From Saccoglossus kowalevskii (Eukaryota > Hemichordata > Enteropneusta > Harrimaniidae), in the NCBI RefSeq assembly GCF_000003605.2, contig NW_003109083.1:528332-592331 (forward strand): a DNA stretch of 64,000 bases, read 5' to 3'. Below are positions 13,768 through 26,100 of the stretch, piece by piece. A program made the translations under genes and the position numbers. How positions within the stretch are numbered: the first letter of the stretch is position 1; every line of letters starts with the position of its first letter. The notes below the pieces were generated by a model. It did no database searches, was not told where the DNA came from, and worked only from the letters and a program-made list of their open reading frames with translations.

Positions 13768-16700
13768 GTACAGTCAACCAAATTAATTTGAATTTCCATA
13801 AACTGCCAACACATTCGTTAAACCGTCTATTATTTTTCATGTTGGAGCGACTAATATGACTATGCATTGAAGATATGAAATTCGTTCTGTAAGTTAGACT
13901 TCTCATAATGACTGCATACTTGTCATAAATTGATTTTCGACGGCTTGCCTGGTATTTATTTAATCTACAATTATTTCTTCTCAGCTGTTAGAATGTACAT
14001 ATGCCAACATGCATTTCTTTTACTTCCTAGAGTGAGCCTTGTACTTATTTGTCATCTATACCTACAGCGATTTCCAATGGATAAGCAAACGTGTGGGATT
14101 GAGCTGGAAAGTTGTAAGTAATTACGTTTCGAAATTTGAAAAGTTTGGATATAATTATATTTGACTGCCCTCAACGATGCAGCGGGTTGTAAGTTATTTA
14201 AGAGCATGTTCAGAGCAATAACCCGAGCATTGACCCCGTTTTAGTCATCGAATATTGAAAATGAACATTGCACAACAAGGATTGAAAATAAAATCTGTTG
14301 TAAGGCGTGTTCATTGACTCACCCAAAGGACGAAATTAGTTTAAATTGTCTAACACTTGTGTAGCTAATGCGTCATTAGGAGGTTAAGCTAATAGGACGT
14401 CGGGGACACATTGACAAACACTACTTGTATACATGTGCAAAACTGATGAGATTAGTCGCTCATGGCGTGAAAGGTTTAAATTAATCCGTTGCGTACTGTA
14501 GTCAATTGAACATACATTCAATAATGCCGGAAATGGAAAGTGTGCATTTAGGACTTTACTGAGTACTAGTACATTTCACTATGGTATCCGATTTTGCCAA
14601 ACAATGTCACGAAATGTAACAAAGGAAATAGTGTAGAATATACTATAACATAGAGCGATTAGTAATTACTAGCAAAGTAATTTACTCATCACCCGGACTT
14701 GAAAAGTATTCTCTCAATTGCAAAGTATTTGTATTTGCTCTATTTACTTAATTGGAATAAAGACCATTGGTGTTCTGTCAATTATTCTGCTACAGACACA
14801 TATATTAAGAAACGTATTACACGGAATATATACCGTAGAAGTTTGCAATATACTCGGGAATCTTTTTCCATGTAAAAGAAAAAGAGGGCGATATTACACT
14901 AGTAACACGCCTGTATGGGTGAGGCGTTTCGTGAGAGTACTCGCATAATAGGTCACGTGTCCACCACCAATGTGTACGATTTTCACCAAAGAAATATGTA
15001 CTTGAAAATATGTAATGTTGATAACGATTCCAGTACCTCGTGTTCAGAACAGTCTTACTTGAGAGACCAAGCTAGACCCACCAAGAGTGGTAATATAATA
15101 CGATCAGCGCTCTTCAGAAATCTGCAGTCAACTGGTGCGTGGTTTTAGTGTACTACTATATGAATTAAATATAATACTCATATTAACTCAGTGTTATCCA
15201 TCTGTTCTCATCACGCGATTATTTACAGTAAAAGTATGATGCACGTAGTGAACTGTTTATTATTCGATCATTGTTCAGTGTGTATGCAACTGCACCGGGT
15301 GGTTCAGCCACGTATGGTTACAATTCACAAAGTGTATATGCATCCAGTATGGAGTCGTACCATTAATTAATCTCTTCTTGTGTTAACTTACATGACTCAA
15401 AGGGCTGTGGTCGTCGCACAGCGCGTGTTCGAATTTTATGTAAATAAAAAATGTATTTTACACGCGTTGTATACGTCGCTATGAGTCCCATGTCGAACAG
15501 GACGCGGCAAGACGACTGCCGCCCTTTAAAATGGTTTCAATTGATACGATGCACTTCAGTAGCGATGTACATTGATGGTATAAGTCACGTGATTTCAGTA
15601 AACAGTTTCAAAGAATTTCAAGATACTCTGAAATGTACATCGGTTTCTTTGTGATATTTGGATAATGATACTACGCCAATTGGCAAACGATACGTATTCG
15701 GTATTTCGATTTAAATTGCTTTCCCGTTATTAGTAAAATAATACCTAATTAAATACTGTTTTGAGCGAGCGCGTTCGTCTACACCTGAACATAGATTGAC
15801 GTCAGTGTGGAGTTCTGTCTACTTTTTAAAACTTGAAACACGGATAATTTTTCGATACTAGGGCAAAGCGTTCTCCGTGAGACGCTCTCCATCACCCTGA
15901 CATGATTAAATTCAACGTCCATATCGGTGTGGAGTAGTAGAATCAATTTCCAATTTATCCAGTATTAGTATCACATCACAAGTATAATACCGCATCTGAT
16001 TTTATCAGGACGATTTAATAAGACAAATTTAAGTCAATGCGGTTATATATAGCTACATAATCTTACTTTCGATAACATCGCGCACGCTTTTTTGCGTCCT
16101 CGCCACTTCAAGTATATTGAATGTATTGACGTCTTTCTCTCTAGAGGGCGTTTTTGTAATCAAATGTGAGTAGACTATACTGATAAGAAACGGATTCACG
16201 AGAAATAATTTATTGCTAATTCTTTATTTTGACAGTTGGTTATACAACAAGGGACATACAACTTGATTGGGATGCCAATTTCTCAGCGATCATCGCCCCC
16301 GAAGTGGTGATGCCCGAATTTACAGTAGGACTCCCTGTCACAAGTAAAGGAATGAGACGGTACCCCTTAGGTAAGAAAAGAAACGTGTGTTAATACGGCA
16401 ACACGACGGGGGGGGGGGCAGAGTGGTGGTGCACACTTGCAACCACAAATTACGCGTGTGATAACGAAATATTATAACAATATTCGAACTTCTTATAATG
16501 GCCGAATATTAGAATTCTATATAAAGCTTGTCACTATCATAAATTAAATTAATAAAAGCAAGTCCGCTTTTATCGCTATTGATGTGTCAAAATATAACGA
16601 TGTCAGATTTGAAAGAAGAGTAAGTCGATACATTGTATTGTTAAAACCGCTGTTACTGTAATCGCACTCATCATAGAAATATATATATTCAATATCATTC

Positions 16701-19700
16701 TGCTCTACTTTAACATCATCGCGTGAGGTTACTGTACTCTATAGCAAATGTTGTTTAAAGTCATGACATTTCAACATTTTTTTTTAATTTGCGGAGTAGC
16801 CATTTTGATGCTCACGGAACCTCTCCCCTCTGTTGGCGTGTAAATAAAGTTATCTTTGGGGCATATGCGACAGCGTTCTATTTTTACATTTCAATTACAC
16901 AGTACGCACGTGTCGACATGATTTCACGACATAAGGTGTAGTACTGATGGCATATGTCCCTTCCTTCGAATATATGTATGATAGTAATTCGCGCCAGCTA
17001 AAATGAGTGCGCCGAGATGGTGCTGTTTCGTTCGGCCTGAGGTTTTTCCTACTAATATCACGAAATGAATTAGGCGAACACGCGTTCTACACGTACATAT
17101 GTCACATGTCCTATAGTATTCTTGTTTATGTCATGTATTTTCTTTATAAAATTCAACAGGATATTACGCCCAGCTTCAATGTCAGTTTTCACTTCACCGA
17201 GAACTCATTTTCTACGTTATGGAGCATTATGTGCCTTCATTTTTATTGGTTATACTCTCATGGGTTTCGTTCTGGTTGAGTGTTGACGCAACACCAGCTA
17301 GGGCAAGTTTGGGTATCACTACAGTTTTAACCTTAACTACGTTGAGTTCCACAGCAAGAACTTCACTGGCAAAAGTCTCTTATACCAAGGTAGAGTAACG
17401 TATACAATGTTCAATATTTTGTGGTTTTCTGTAGAGGTAGATTTAGAGAATGATAATATATCATTAATGATGTTGAAAGCTTTTCAGTTATACTTGCTGT
17501 GCATGGCGCCCTCTTGGGATAACAGTATAGCACACACGCGTTTGTAAATTGCAATCTCTTCATCTCTGGGTGTCTATCGCGGTTATACATATAGAAAATA
17601 ATCTATTTGCGCTGCGATCAATAACAACCACTCTACATCTCAACCACTTGGATTAATATGAGTTTCATTTGTGTGGAATATTGCATTCATTTTGCATATC
17701 GATGCGACCCCCCCCCCCCACAAATGCTGAGATATTTGTGATTCCTATTGAAATGCAATGGTTATTGTTGAGACCGGATTTTTGCAGTACGTCATTTTAG
17801 AAGTGTTAAAGATGGAAATCAATGCATCGCATTCTGATGCTACAATGAATTAATGTGTTGTTTTTTCTCTCGATATTCTGTGGGCGCTTTTTCACAGTGA
17901 CGTTAACCGGAAGAGGTGCTAATTTCTTTATTTCATAAAAAAAAAATGTACGTCACGCGTACAAACAGAAACGTTCTCTACTTGGCGGCAGGCATTGAAT
18001 TCTTAAAATAATTCGATACAACAGTACAAAAAGTTGAGAAATCAGTCCTTGTGGCATCGACTTTGCATGAAATACGTTGACATACTGGCGTGTGAAATGA
18101 AAGTTACAACTCTAAATATCCGTTCAATATATTTTATTTAAACATTCAAGACAAACAATGTACATAGAAATAACATCGATGTGTTTACCTTAGACAGCGC
18201 TAGTTACAACAGTTATAACAGCTGTTTTTATAGTTGCAATGATAATACTAGTATAGTTTGATAGCAACAAATATTCAGCATGTGTTAAAATATATAATTA
18301 ATTTTAGGTTAAAATTACAACAAATAAGTCGGTTATTGGAACACCAGTAATATGGACATTATAGTACACCTATTATCATATGCCAATCATTATACGCCAT
18401 TTTAGAGCGAAAATGAATTTAGTATGTATTATTAATTGGCGATCTTAAAGTTGTTACGGTTCCCGTCAGAAACCATACCAACCCAATTATAAGTGTATTC
18501 AGTCGTTATTTTGACGAGTACAAATTTACCTATTTGACAGGTTAATTTATCTGACATGTTTGTGGCCATTATTTCTGGCTGCTATGCGAGTTAAATTTAT
18601 AATTCAATATTTCTGAACTGATGAATAAAAAGCAAATTATTATGAATATATTTTTATATTCATGTTATTTGTAACATAAGGTGGCTCTTTGCAGATGATT
18701 GCCAAATCAGTAAGTCCACCCGGTCACTTCTTCTTCTTTTTTTAAATATCTACTATAATGTGTTGTTCACCCCGTAGTCGTTCAGGCATTTATTATGGCT
18801 ATGTGTCCATATGTTCCGCGTGTTATTCTGATTCACCAGCTTCTCGGCTTAATTGAATAATAAGAAATTCTGTTGGGAATTGTCCCAAATACTTACGATG
18901 ATATTTCAAATGGAAAATAAAATATAAGTTATTTATCTTTCGCCCGCCAGTTGAGAATAATACAGCCTTAGAGGCTTGCCAAAACTCATTTTATAGATGA
19001 TCTGAAGTGGATAGCAAAATTAAGAGCCATGACATACACTGAATTACGTAGTGGATTTTCTTATCCAAAAAGCTGCTGCGAAAAAAAAACTCTTGGATTT
19101 ACTAACATTTCGTCAACTGTCATTTGACCAAATCCACAAAGCTCGCCTAATCAACTCGCAATTTTGCCATCACACAGAAACCGACCCGTGCATTTGTCAG
19201 AAGAAGGATTGAATTATAGTTGCGTGGAGGGCAGCCTCCTCATTTTTTTTCATCACTTTTGATGCATTTAAATCACTTCTGAATTATTCAAGGCTAAGAT
19301 TACCGCGTTATTAATACTGTATTGGGCACGTTCAACCATCAATGTAGTAATACGATTTGGTGATAAGCTTTGTGTTGTCTTTATTTCAAGAATGCACACT
19401 CATCAATGAAAGCAACTCCTTATTTCATCTCCAATTGTTAAAAAATACACTATTAAATTACTTTCGAGTAAATTGGATTTTCATGATGTTCGTTCTCGTC
19501 GTTAAGATTTATCAAAGTTTAGCCTGATTAGACCATACGGAATCGTATTGTTTACTTTTTTCTTCCCAAAACTCTGATAAAGCTCCCTGGTTGAATGCGA
19601 TTAAACATACGAGACACGACCCAATTAGCCGCTGAGAATAAGATTTTTTCAATTTCCTCGTATTCACGTTATTTGTATATAAGTACGTGAGCTATGGGAT

Positions 19701-21337
19701 TTGACTGGCGGTTTGCTTCCGTATTGCATACGTACAGTCCATAACCCAACCAGACAGGACCTCGTAATGCAATTAATACGTTCTGTTATGCACTGCAGTA
19801 ACGAATAGCGCAAATAGTTAAATTAAATGCAAAGCACACTACACGGCATTTGTCTGAATGTTATTAATGACCAGTGCGACGAAGTGATTCATCTTCTTAA
19901 TTAAATTCTGCCCGCCACATGAGTTTGATATTTCTAAAATACTTTTTTTTACATATTGGCGCTTGAATGATACAGAGGTCAAAGTTCCTTTTTGAAAAAA
20001 TAACAATTTAAATTTGTATTCTGGCATAGATCGATTTGTACTACAGAATCGGTTTATTTATTCATTCATTCATTCTTTTTTAAAATGACATTAAAAACGT
20101 TAAGGTAATTCGTTTTGTGTGCGAGTATGTTGCGTAGATTTCTAAGTACATCGAACTTGGCGGTTAAGTGAAGATGATGTTGCCGGGGAACTGAAAAATG
20201 ATTGTGAAGCAATTATACTCGCACGTGCCTAGTTGCCGATATTCTCACGGTGGCATTTCAAATTTCAAATTCATTGCAGGCACGCGGTCGGGTGTGAACG
20301 TGAGCAAATTATTTTTCCAGACGTATAATTTGTTCTTAGGTTTAATTATTAATATTGCTTGTTTCATTTCTATGCTAGGCAATAGATATATGGATGCTAG
20401 TGTGCTCGTTGTTTGTATTCGCGGCTCTACTGGAGTTTGCCGTAGCCAGCTATCTTCATAAAGCCACGGATACCTGTGATGCTCACAAGGCCAGGAGACG
20501 ACAGGTCAGGGAGACGATGTTTTGGCTAAATGCATATGCAGAGCGCCCTTGCTCGTTTCTACACTGTACCTATTATAAATTCCTTATGCTAAACTTTTTT
20601 TTCAATATCAAGTACCTGTTAGACACAAAGATCATGTTATTTTCTGTATATTGGATTCCCGCTGTGAAGACTTGTGTAAAATAGCTAAAAGCAGCTCTGT
20701 AAAACATATTCACTATAAATCAATGACTACGGGCGTTAATTCTCGAATTCAGTCAGACATGCATTGAATAGCACTTTATTGCAAATGGTGAAAACAAAAT
20801 AGCAAAACAAATCGACCAACACACACAGCACAAAATGTCCGACGGAAAAATATACGCATGGTTAATAACAATTCCCCGGGAGCTATGCAATTATTTTACT
20901 TGTCTTCAAGCACACACGCCCCTTTCTGCGTATCGCACATACATCACAGTCTCCCTCCAAGTAACTGACGTTCATTTCATTCAACCCTATGACATGATTA
21001 GTGTGTAGAAAAGCAGTTAAAATAATTGGGTCTTCCACCTTCTCAAACCTTCTCTTATGCTTCATCCCTACAGAGCCTTAACGTGGACAGAAGGACGCCT
21101 CCCCATGAACACGAACTCTTAGAATTAACCAGTAAATCAGGACTGCAACACCGCAATCATGAGACACGGATTTACATGGAGGATTCTTTCTACGACGAGC
21201 CGCCATCGTTACGAAATAAAGGATATAAACTAATCTCTCGACGAATTGACAGATATTCACGTACTATTTTTCCTGTCACCTTTGCAGCCTTCAATTTTGT
21301 ATATTGGCCTTATTATTTACATAATTATTACGGTTAA
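13544..21337 (+). CDS. Gene A: Cys-loop chloride-channel subunit, 5' end missing
   Basis: Six exons (13544-13767, 14031-14113, 16236-16370, 17160-17389, 20379-20504, 21074-21337) encode about 353 residues of a pentameric ligand-gated anion-channel subunit. Seen in sequence: a WTPDLYF strand; a Cys-loop of 13 residues between cysteines with FPMD; ESFGYTTRD for loop B; M1 with ILSWVSFWL; TPAR before M2, the anion-selectivity signature; M2 SLGITTVLTLTTLSS; M3 WMLVCSLFVFAALLEF; a roughly 75-residue M3-M4 loop; and M4 ending FVYWPYYLHNYYG and stop. The product should sit in the plasma membrane as one fifth of a channel. All introns are GT-AG with phases identical to gene B, 1.8 kb downstream. The signal peptide and first about 73 residues were not found, so the gene is either incomplete at the window edge or 5'-truncated. 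The ligand is unknown. Confidence 0.9.
14031..14113 (+). CDS. Gene A exon homologous to gene B exon 5 (Cys-loop)
   Basis: This 83-nt exon, the classical size for the Cys-loop exon of GABA-A and glycine receptor genes, encodes VSLVLICHLYLQRFPMDKQT, then Cys and the start of the ESF loop-B motif. The acceptor is TTCCTAG and the donor gtaagt. The two cysteines flank 13 residues and form the family's signature disulfide. Confidence 0.95.
14114..16235 (+). other. Gene A intron after the Cys-loop exon
   Basis: A 2.1-kb intron with GT-AG ends. It contains short open frames (for example near 14718-15148 and 15451-15654) with no recognisable motif. No repeat or RNA gene was seen. Confidence 0.8.
16236..16370 (+). 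CDS. Gene A exon homologous to gene B exon 6 (loops B-C)
   Basis: A 135-nt exon encoding GYTTRDIQLDWDANFSAI and then beta-strands up to the loop-C tip (RRYPLG). The acceptor is TTTTGACAG and the donor gtaaga. It is one codon shorter than gene B exon 6 (138 nt), the difference lying in loop C, the ligand-capping loop. No cysteine is present, so the extra disulfide of glycine receptors and GluCl cannot form. Confidence 0.92.
16371..17159 (+). other. Gene A intron with G11 tract
   Basis: A 789-bp intron before the M1-M2 exon. A run of 11 G at 16408-16418 starts 38 bp after the donor. Otherwise it is AT-rich and featureless. Confidence 0.85.
17160..17389 (+). CDS. Gene A exon homologous to gene B exon 7 (M1-M2)
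   Basis: A 230-nt exon encoding the end of loop C (GYYAQLQCQF), M1 and all of M2 up to KVSYTK. Before M2 is DATPARASLG, with Pro at -2', Ala at -1', Arg at 0', Ser at 2', Thr at 6' and Leu at 9', which indicates a chloride pore. The acceptor AATTCAACAG and donor gtagag flank it. It is the best-conserved exon between genes A and B. Confidence 0.95.
17390..20378 (+). other. Gene A intron with C12 tract
   Basis: A 3.0-kb intron after the M1-M2 exon. A run of 12 C at 17708-17719 is complementary to the G11 run in the preceding intron. No other element was recognised. Confidence 0.8.
20379..20504 (+). CDS. Gene A exon homologous to gene B exon 8 (M3)
   Basis: A 126-nt phase-0 exon encoding AIDIWMLVCSLFVFAALLEF and the start of the M3-M4 loop (HKATDTCDAHKARRRQ). 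The acceptor is CTATGCTAG and the donor gtcagg. It is four codons longer than its gene B counterpart; the extra sequence is all on the cytoplasmic side. Confidence 0.92.
20505..21073 (+). other. Gene A last intron
   Basis: A 569-bp GT-AG intron inside the M3-M4 loop region. The loop is the most variable part of the family. Nothing else was seen here. Confidence 0.85.
21074..21337 (+). CDS. Gene A terminal exon (M3-M4 loop and M4)
   Basis: Starts after TCCCTACAG and encodes 87 residues plus a TAA stop. It carries the cytoplasmic loop, a basic stretch (ISRRIDRYSRT), then M4 (IFPVTFAAFNFVYWPYYL) and HNYYG at the extreme C terminus. Gene B shares this M4 but has 16 further residues. In glycine and GABA-A receptors the basic stretch just before M4 belongs to the cytoplasmic MA helix. 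Confidence 0.92.
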   Translation, partial: SLNVDRRTPPHEHELLELTSKSGLQHRNHETRIYMEDSFYDEPPSLRNKGYKLISRRIDRYSRTIFPVTFAAFNFVYWPYYLHNYYG

Positions 21338-22454
21338 TATTATCAACGATTATATGATTCGTCTTTTTGTTTTACATTGGTAACGTAGTATTTGAATAAT
21401 TCATCCGAATATTAATCTATGGTTTAAATGTATGCACACGCGGTATGTTTACATGTTGGCTGGCAACACACTGGCACGTGATAGCCAGCTGAACTATTAT
21501 AATATCATCCAATCGCAGCGCTATACCAAGAGGAGGTTAATTAAGCGGAACACACTGCATTTTGGAAATACATTTTTACTTAAATAACGATCAACGTCAG
21601 CGTTATTACTTGCTCACTGTGCTCTTGTAGTCTTCCACGATGGATATAGAGATCCAGACTACCGACTGCGACTGAGGAATTTTACCCTGTATCCGTAGAC
21701 GTGAATGCGTGATACACAAAGCCGATTAACCACTGGGTTTCTATACACTGTCCTTACACGGAATGTGTTTTATCACGTCGGTTGATCACGGCGTGTTGAC
21801 GCTATTGATTGCTATCGCACTATACCTGTTCTCATCGACCGACGTCTTGATTTGAGGCCATACCTTTCCGTTGGAAACACTTCACTAGCCACGTTGTCAC
21901 GGTAACATCCAGAGAAGCTGCTTAATTTAGGCATAAAAGAGAGAAGATCAGAACGTTCATCATCAGCATAGGATTTCAATTCAACAATACACTGGCAATC
22001 ATGAGTGCATCAAGATGCAACTTTTCCTACTAAACAGAGACGTCACGTAAATATCAACGTCAATCACATATTATTTGTGTTCCATTGTTGTCGGGTTTGT
22101 CGACTCCTCGACGTGCTAGATTAATTCCGACGTTTCAAGATCATTTACAATAATTACACTTACTTATAACAGAGTAGGAAAACGTATTTATAGTATCTAT
22201 TAATTTAATGGACAGTTTTCACTGACACCTCGTGCACGCTTTCCAGCTACTATTGAATTTAGATGTACGAGTACGGACAAAATCACTTGCTAATTATCGG
22301 TAACAATGTCGCCGTATATTAGACTAACAAAGTTCCTGTTGATTGCTCGCTTTAAAAAACCCACTAACGACGATAATCGCCCGATAGCGTGTTAGGTGAC
22401 GACGTCTTCGTATATACGATAACGACACAAAGGGGTCAGGTGTTTAAAGAAACT

Positions 22455-22464
22455 GTCACGTGAC
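22455..22464. promoter_or_regulatory. Palindromic E-box GTCACGTGAC upstream of gene B
   Basis: A perfect 10-bp palindrome containing CACGTG, the core bound by bHLH-zipper factors such as USF, Myc/Max and MITF/TFE. It lies about 655 bp before the gene B ATG in the 1.8-kb gap between the receptor genes. The link to gene B is inferred from position only. Confidence 0.3.
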
Positions 22465-22722
22465 CGACTAGAGATTGGGAAGAAGAGACATTCTTTAAGA
22501 GAAGAAGCGCCCATCCACGTAGGTAGTTTTGCCATCATTTAGTACTTAAAAATCCTTTATCGCCAATGTGTTTTTCGTGACCAATCAATGCTCTGTATTC
22601 AGAAAATATGACATATACGATTAGATATTATTCCGTCTTAGTATGGCAAAGATTAATTTGGCCAGATAAATCTCTCAGTAACAGCTGCGATGAGACTGGG
22701 GAAGCTAATTCGTTGGGTAATG

Positions 22723-22728
22723 AATAAA
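22723..22728 (+). terminator. Possible gene A poly(A) signal
   Basis: First AATAAA downstream of the gene A stop, 1.39 kb away in AT-moderate DNA. It lies only about 170 bp before the proposed gene B leader donor, so its assignment is uncertain. A shorter 3' UTR using a variant signal is equally possible. Confidence 0.25.
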
Positions 22729-22899
22729 GTATTAAAATGCTTTGTGTGGCGTAGAAATAGAGTTGGTTTAATCAAAGAACTTTACAAGGAATTAGATGCA
22801 TGAATCGACGACAGAGGTAATGGTGAAATCAGTCGTCCAATAAACCTGGCGTAATTTATTGTTCACGCAATGGCTTAGTGTATGTGGAAGAGGGAGCAG

Positions 22900-23041
22900 G
22901 TAAGGTGATTTCTGCCGGGTGACACATTACATAGCGGAACGATGTACGCTCTTACCCGCCAATGTACTCCCCATACTCCTTGATTGGTCCAGCTGTGTAC
23001 GACGTCAGAAATGTTTCTAAACGTACTCTCCTACATTGCAG
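22900..23041 (+). other. Putative gene B 5'-UTR intron
   Basis: A strong donor (GGGAGCAG|gtaagg at 22899/22900) and a good acceptor (CTCTCCTACATTGCAG ending at 23041) define a 142-bp intron just upstream of the gene B start codon. If real, gene B has a non-coding first exon ending at 22899 and its coding first exon begins at 23042. No transcript evidence is available here. Confidence 0.35.
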
Positions 23042-23118
23042 CTCCCACTACACCGCGTGAGGGACATACTTTCCGTACTTTTGCCATCCCTTATCAGTGA
23101 CGCTACACGCGAAGAAAG

Positions 23119-23198
23119 ATGTCGCCACAGAATATCATTTTACACGGTGTCATTATTGCTTTTTATATATTGGGAACGTCAGCGACGGGCAACATCAG
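23119..23198 (+). CDS. Gene B exon 1, signal peptide
   Basis: Encodes MSPQNIILHGVIIAFYILGT then SATGNI and two bases of an Arg codon. The hydrophobic core VIIAFYIL followed by GTSA is a good signal peptide, with cleavage likely after Ala22. The ATG has A at -3 and an in-frame TGA lies 18 bp upstream (23098-23100), so this is the first possible start. Donor gtaggt. The AG end joins exon 2's G to give Arg27, keeping the frame. Confidence 0.82.
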
Positions 23199-26100
23199 GT
23201 AGGTTACATCAAGTTGGTTGCAGTGAACACGTACAACCACTGCCGATATGGCCACGCGGAGTAGGAACACGATATAAACAGGCATCACATTTCAATGGCT
23301 TGTGCTACACGCATGTCATCCGTTATATATACGTCGCGTTAGTGCAGTATATATTGTAGAAATGCCGCACTTTAATGGCATCCGGACCTGGAGTAAACAA
23401 TTCACGCTATCCACCGCTAAAAATGAGAACAGCCATAGTTGTTTCTATTTTTATACAAGCTGTGGCTGACACATTGTTACTTGTATCACATGCTTGCTAT
23501 GAAAGGTGTTGCCAATAGCTTATCATCTATCTCTATGTTATTCATATCTAGACTGGCTCTTAACTATGGTTACCATGTCTTCATATCCACGATGCATGTT
23601 TTAATGCATACACAAATTTTAAATTATTGAAATAATCATGTAATTTCAATTTCAATTTCACGGACAACAACTTGTTTAGTTCTATGGTTTCATCGAATAA
23701 ATACCAAATCAATATTCAACAGACGGCACTGCATTTTGCTGTCTATAATTTCATATGACGACATAGCTCAGTAAAATATAATCGAAATATTTGCTTGATC
23801 TTCTTAAAACCCCATCGGCTTGATAAGGGCTGATGTCAACTATAATAAGCTGTATATAACATAAACACACTGCGAGCTTCTTGAGTTTATTTGTAGAAAA
23901 GAATCAACGTAGTTATAGATTTTCGATTGCATCTTTCCGGCTGACCTGGAACTAGCAGTTTCATCAGAAATAATGCGAAATTGATGAAAACTTTCCACCA
24001 TGGTGGTTACCTGTGGTGATGCTTACTATGGCTGATGGACAAATACTAAAACAAAATTTCTGTTTTTTGCGCTAGCTACTAATGCAATCCTCACGGTGGA
24101 TACTCGCGCCGTGCTCAAACATATGCACCGTCATTTAATGACGAACTGTAGCCTCTAGCATTGTCGAACAACGATCGTGGGTTGTGTGAGTTTTTCTCAT
24201 TAGCTATATGTACTTCTAATAATACGAAAACTCACGCGTTATTTTATTCGAAATGCTCGTGCGAGCCGCATTGAATTTAAAAAGGGTCAACGTAATATAT
24301 GCAAAGTGTTTCAATCTAGCTCTACGCGTTTATAGTACCTCCGTGAATTTACGTTACTATTTGGGATCACTTATAGAGTGCCAATTAATTGCACCTGTAT
24401 TATATTAGCCAGGGAAATGGCACTCTATAAACTTCACTTCGTTGTGTGACTAAACGTACCGCTACATCACACCCATTGCAAACCAGTTCAATAATTGTGT
24501 TTATAACACATTCACTCTCAGTCATTTTTTTTAAAAGCAAAAGGGACGTTACAGAGGCCTCCCGCTGATAGGTTATTACAGCTGTTAGTCGAACTGTTCG
24601 GGTAAATTGTGTTTAAATACGACTACACGATTATGACGTTTGCGGCCTTTCATACGATCGGGTTACCTGCTGGTCACACTGGCTGTTTACTATGGTCTCA
24701 TTTGATTGAGACGCCCGAGGAGCCATTATGTCCGTATATCCGAAAACGCAATCTATGCTTACAGGATTGACGATCTCCAACCCTGGGCGTTGTTCTGATA
24801 ACACAACTACTTCCACTAAAACATAGAATCAATGTTATATCATGTCGACATATATCTGTTCATTGCCTGCTGTTACTGACACGTAACAATCAGAATACAG
24901 GTCGAAATTGACATGGCGGCGGAGCAAATCCTCGCCTCTCTACCCGATTTCCTGCGCGCTTTTTGTGGGATTTAGATCAAAATTAGATCCTGAATGACAT
25001 GATACTGATTTGAAATAACCAAAGTATGTCAGATACACTCTGGCTCCTAGATAACAAATTCGCCATTGTCGCTAAAACAAGTTTATTTTATTGGAGAGGT
25101 GTAACAGGCCGTGCTTATTGTCATTTCGTGTCCATTATTTGATGGTGCATTTACATTTGTTTTATTTATTAATCCCGACATCACTAGAGGTGGACAAAAT
25201 AATAATTGTATATGTATCGTCAATTCATCGATGGTGTAGGTATATTATATTATATACATATCCATGCAGTGGATTATGGCTATTGTTTACATAGAATGTG
25301 GCCATCATTAATAACCATGCAATTTTTATAATCAATTCAACTCACTCAGATATCCTAACCCCGACCTCATATTTATGACTAAAGTAAACACATAATTCAA
25401 TATAATCTAAAACCACCCCCAATCCGTATATCACGCATAACAGGCAAGTGATGAATAATATGCTGGATTGCCATTGAAGTGTCGTTTGTGAAATTAACTT
25501 TACTATGCCAACGCCAGTGATATATATATATACATCGCACGTTGGCGTGTCGGCGGGGAACAAACACCTTTTACAATTATCCACACTCTCTCGATGTTAA
25601 TTTGGATTCATGAATTGTATTTATACAAAACAAATAATGACCTGTAGAGCACAATGCATTGCCGACTGAAATATATTGAATCGAGTAGATCAAAGACAAA
25701 TGCTGGCAGCAAAGAATGATTTGAATTACTTGTTAATATCGTTAATCTGGCGATATATGTACGTTTTTTTCACATTGACATTGTATCTAACTCGACTTTA
25801 TTTTTGATAATGTTTTATCACTTGGTCCCCACGTTAATGCATGATATTAGCATAACTATGTTCACTAAGCTACGATCATATGCCATATAATAATCACCGT
25901 CATACGCTCACTCACCTGCGTGCTAAGTTCAAGTATGCGCTTTCAATTTTAATTCGGTGCTTTGGTATAATTACAACTTGTAGCACTAAACTGGAATATC
26001 GGGTGTGTACACTTCAATTGCAATATACAATTGTTTAAAGCGGTAATGCCTAATGAACAATGTAAAATTTGTGTGAGCTCTACACAAGGACGCATGCCCT

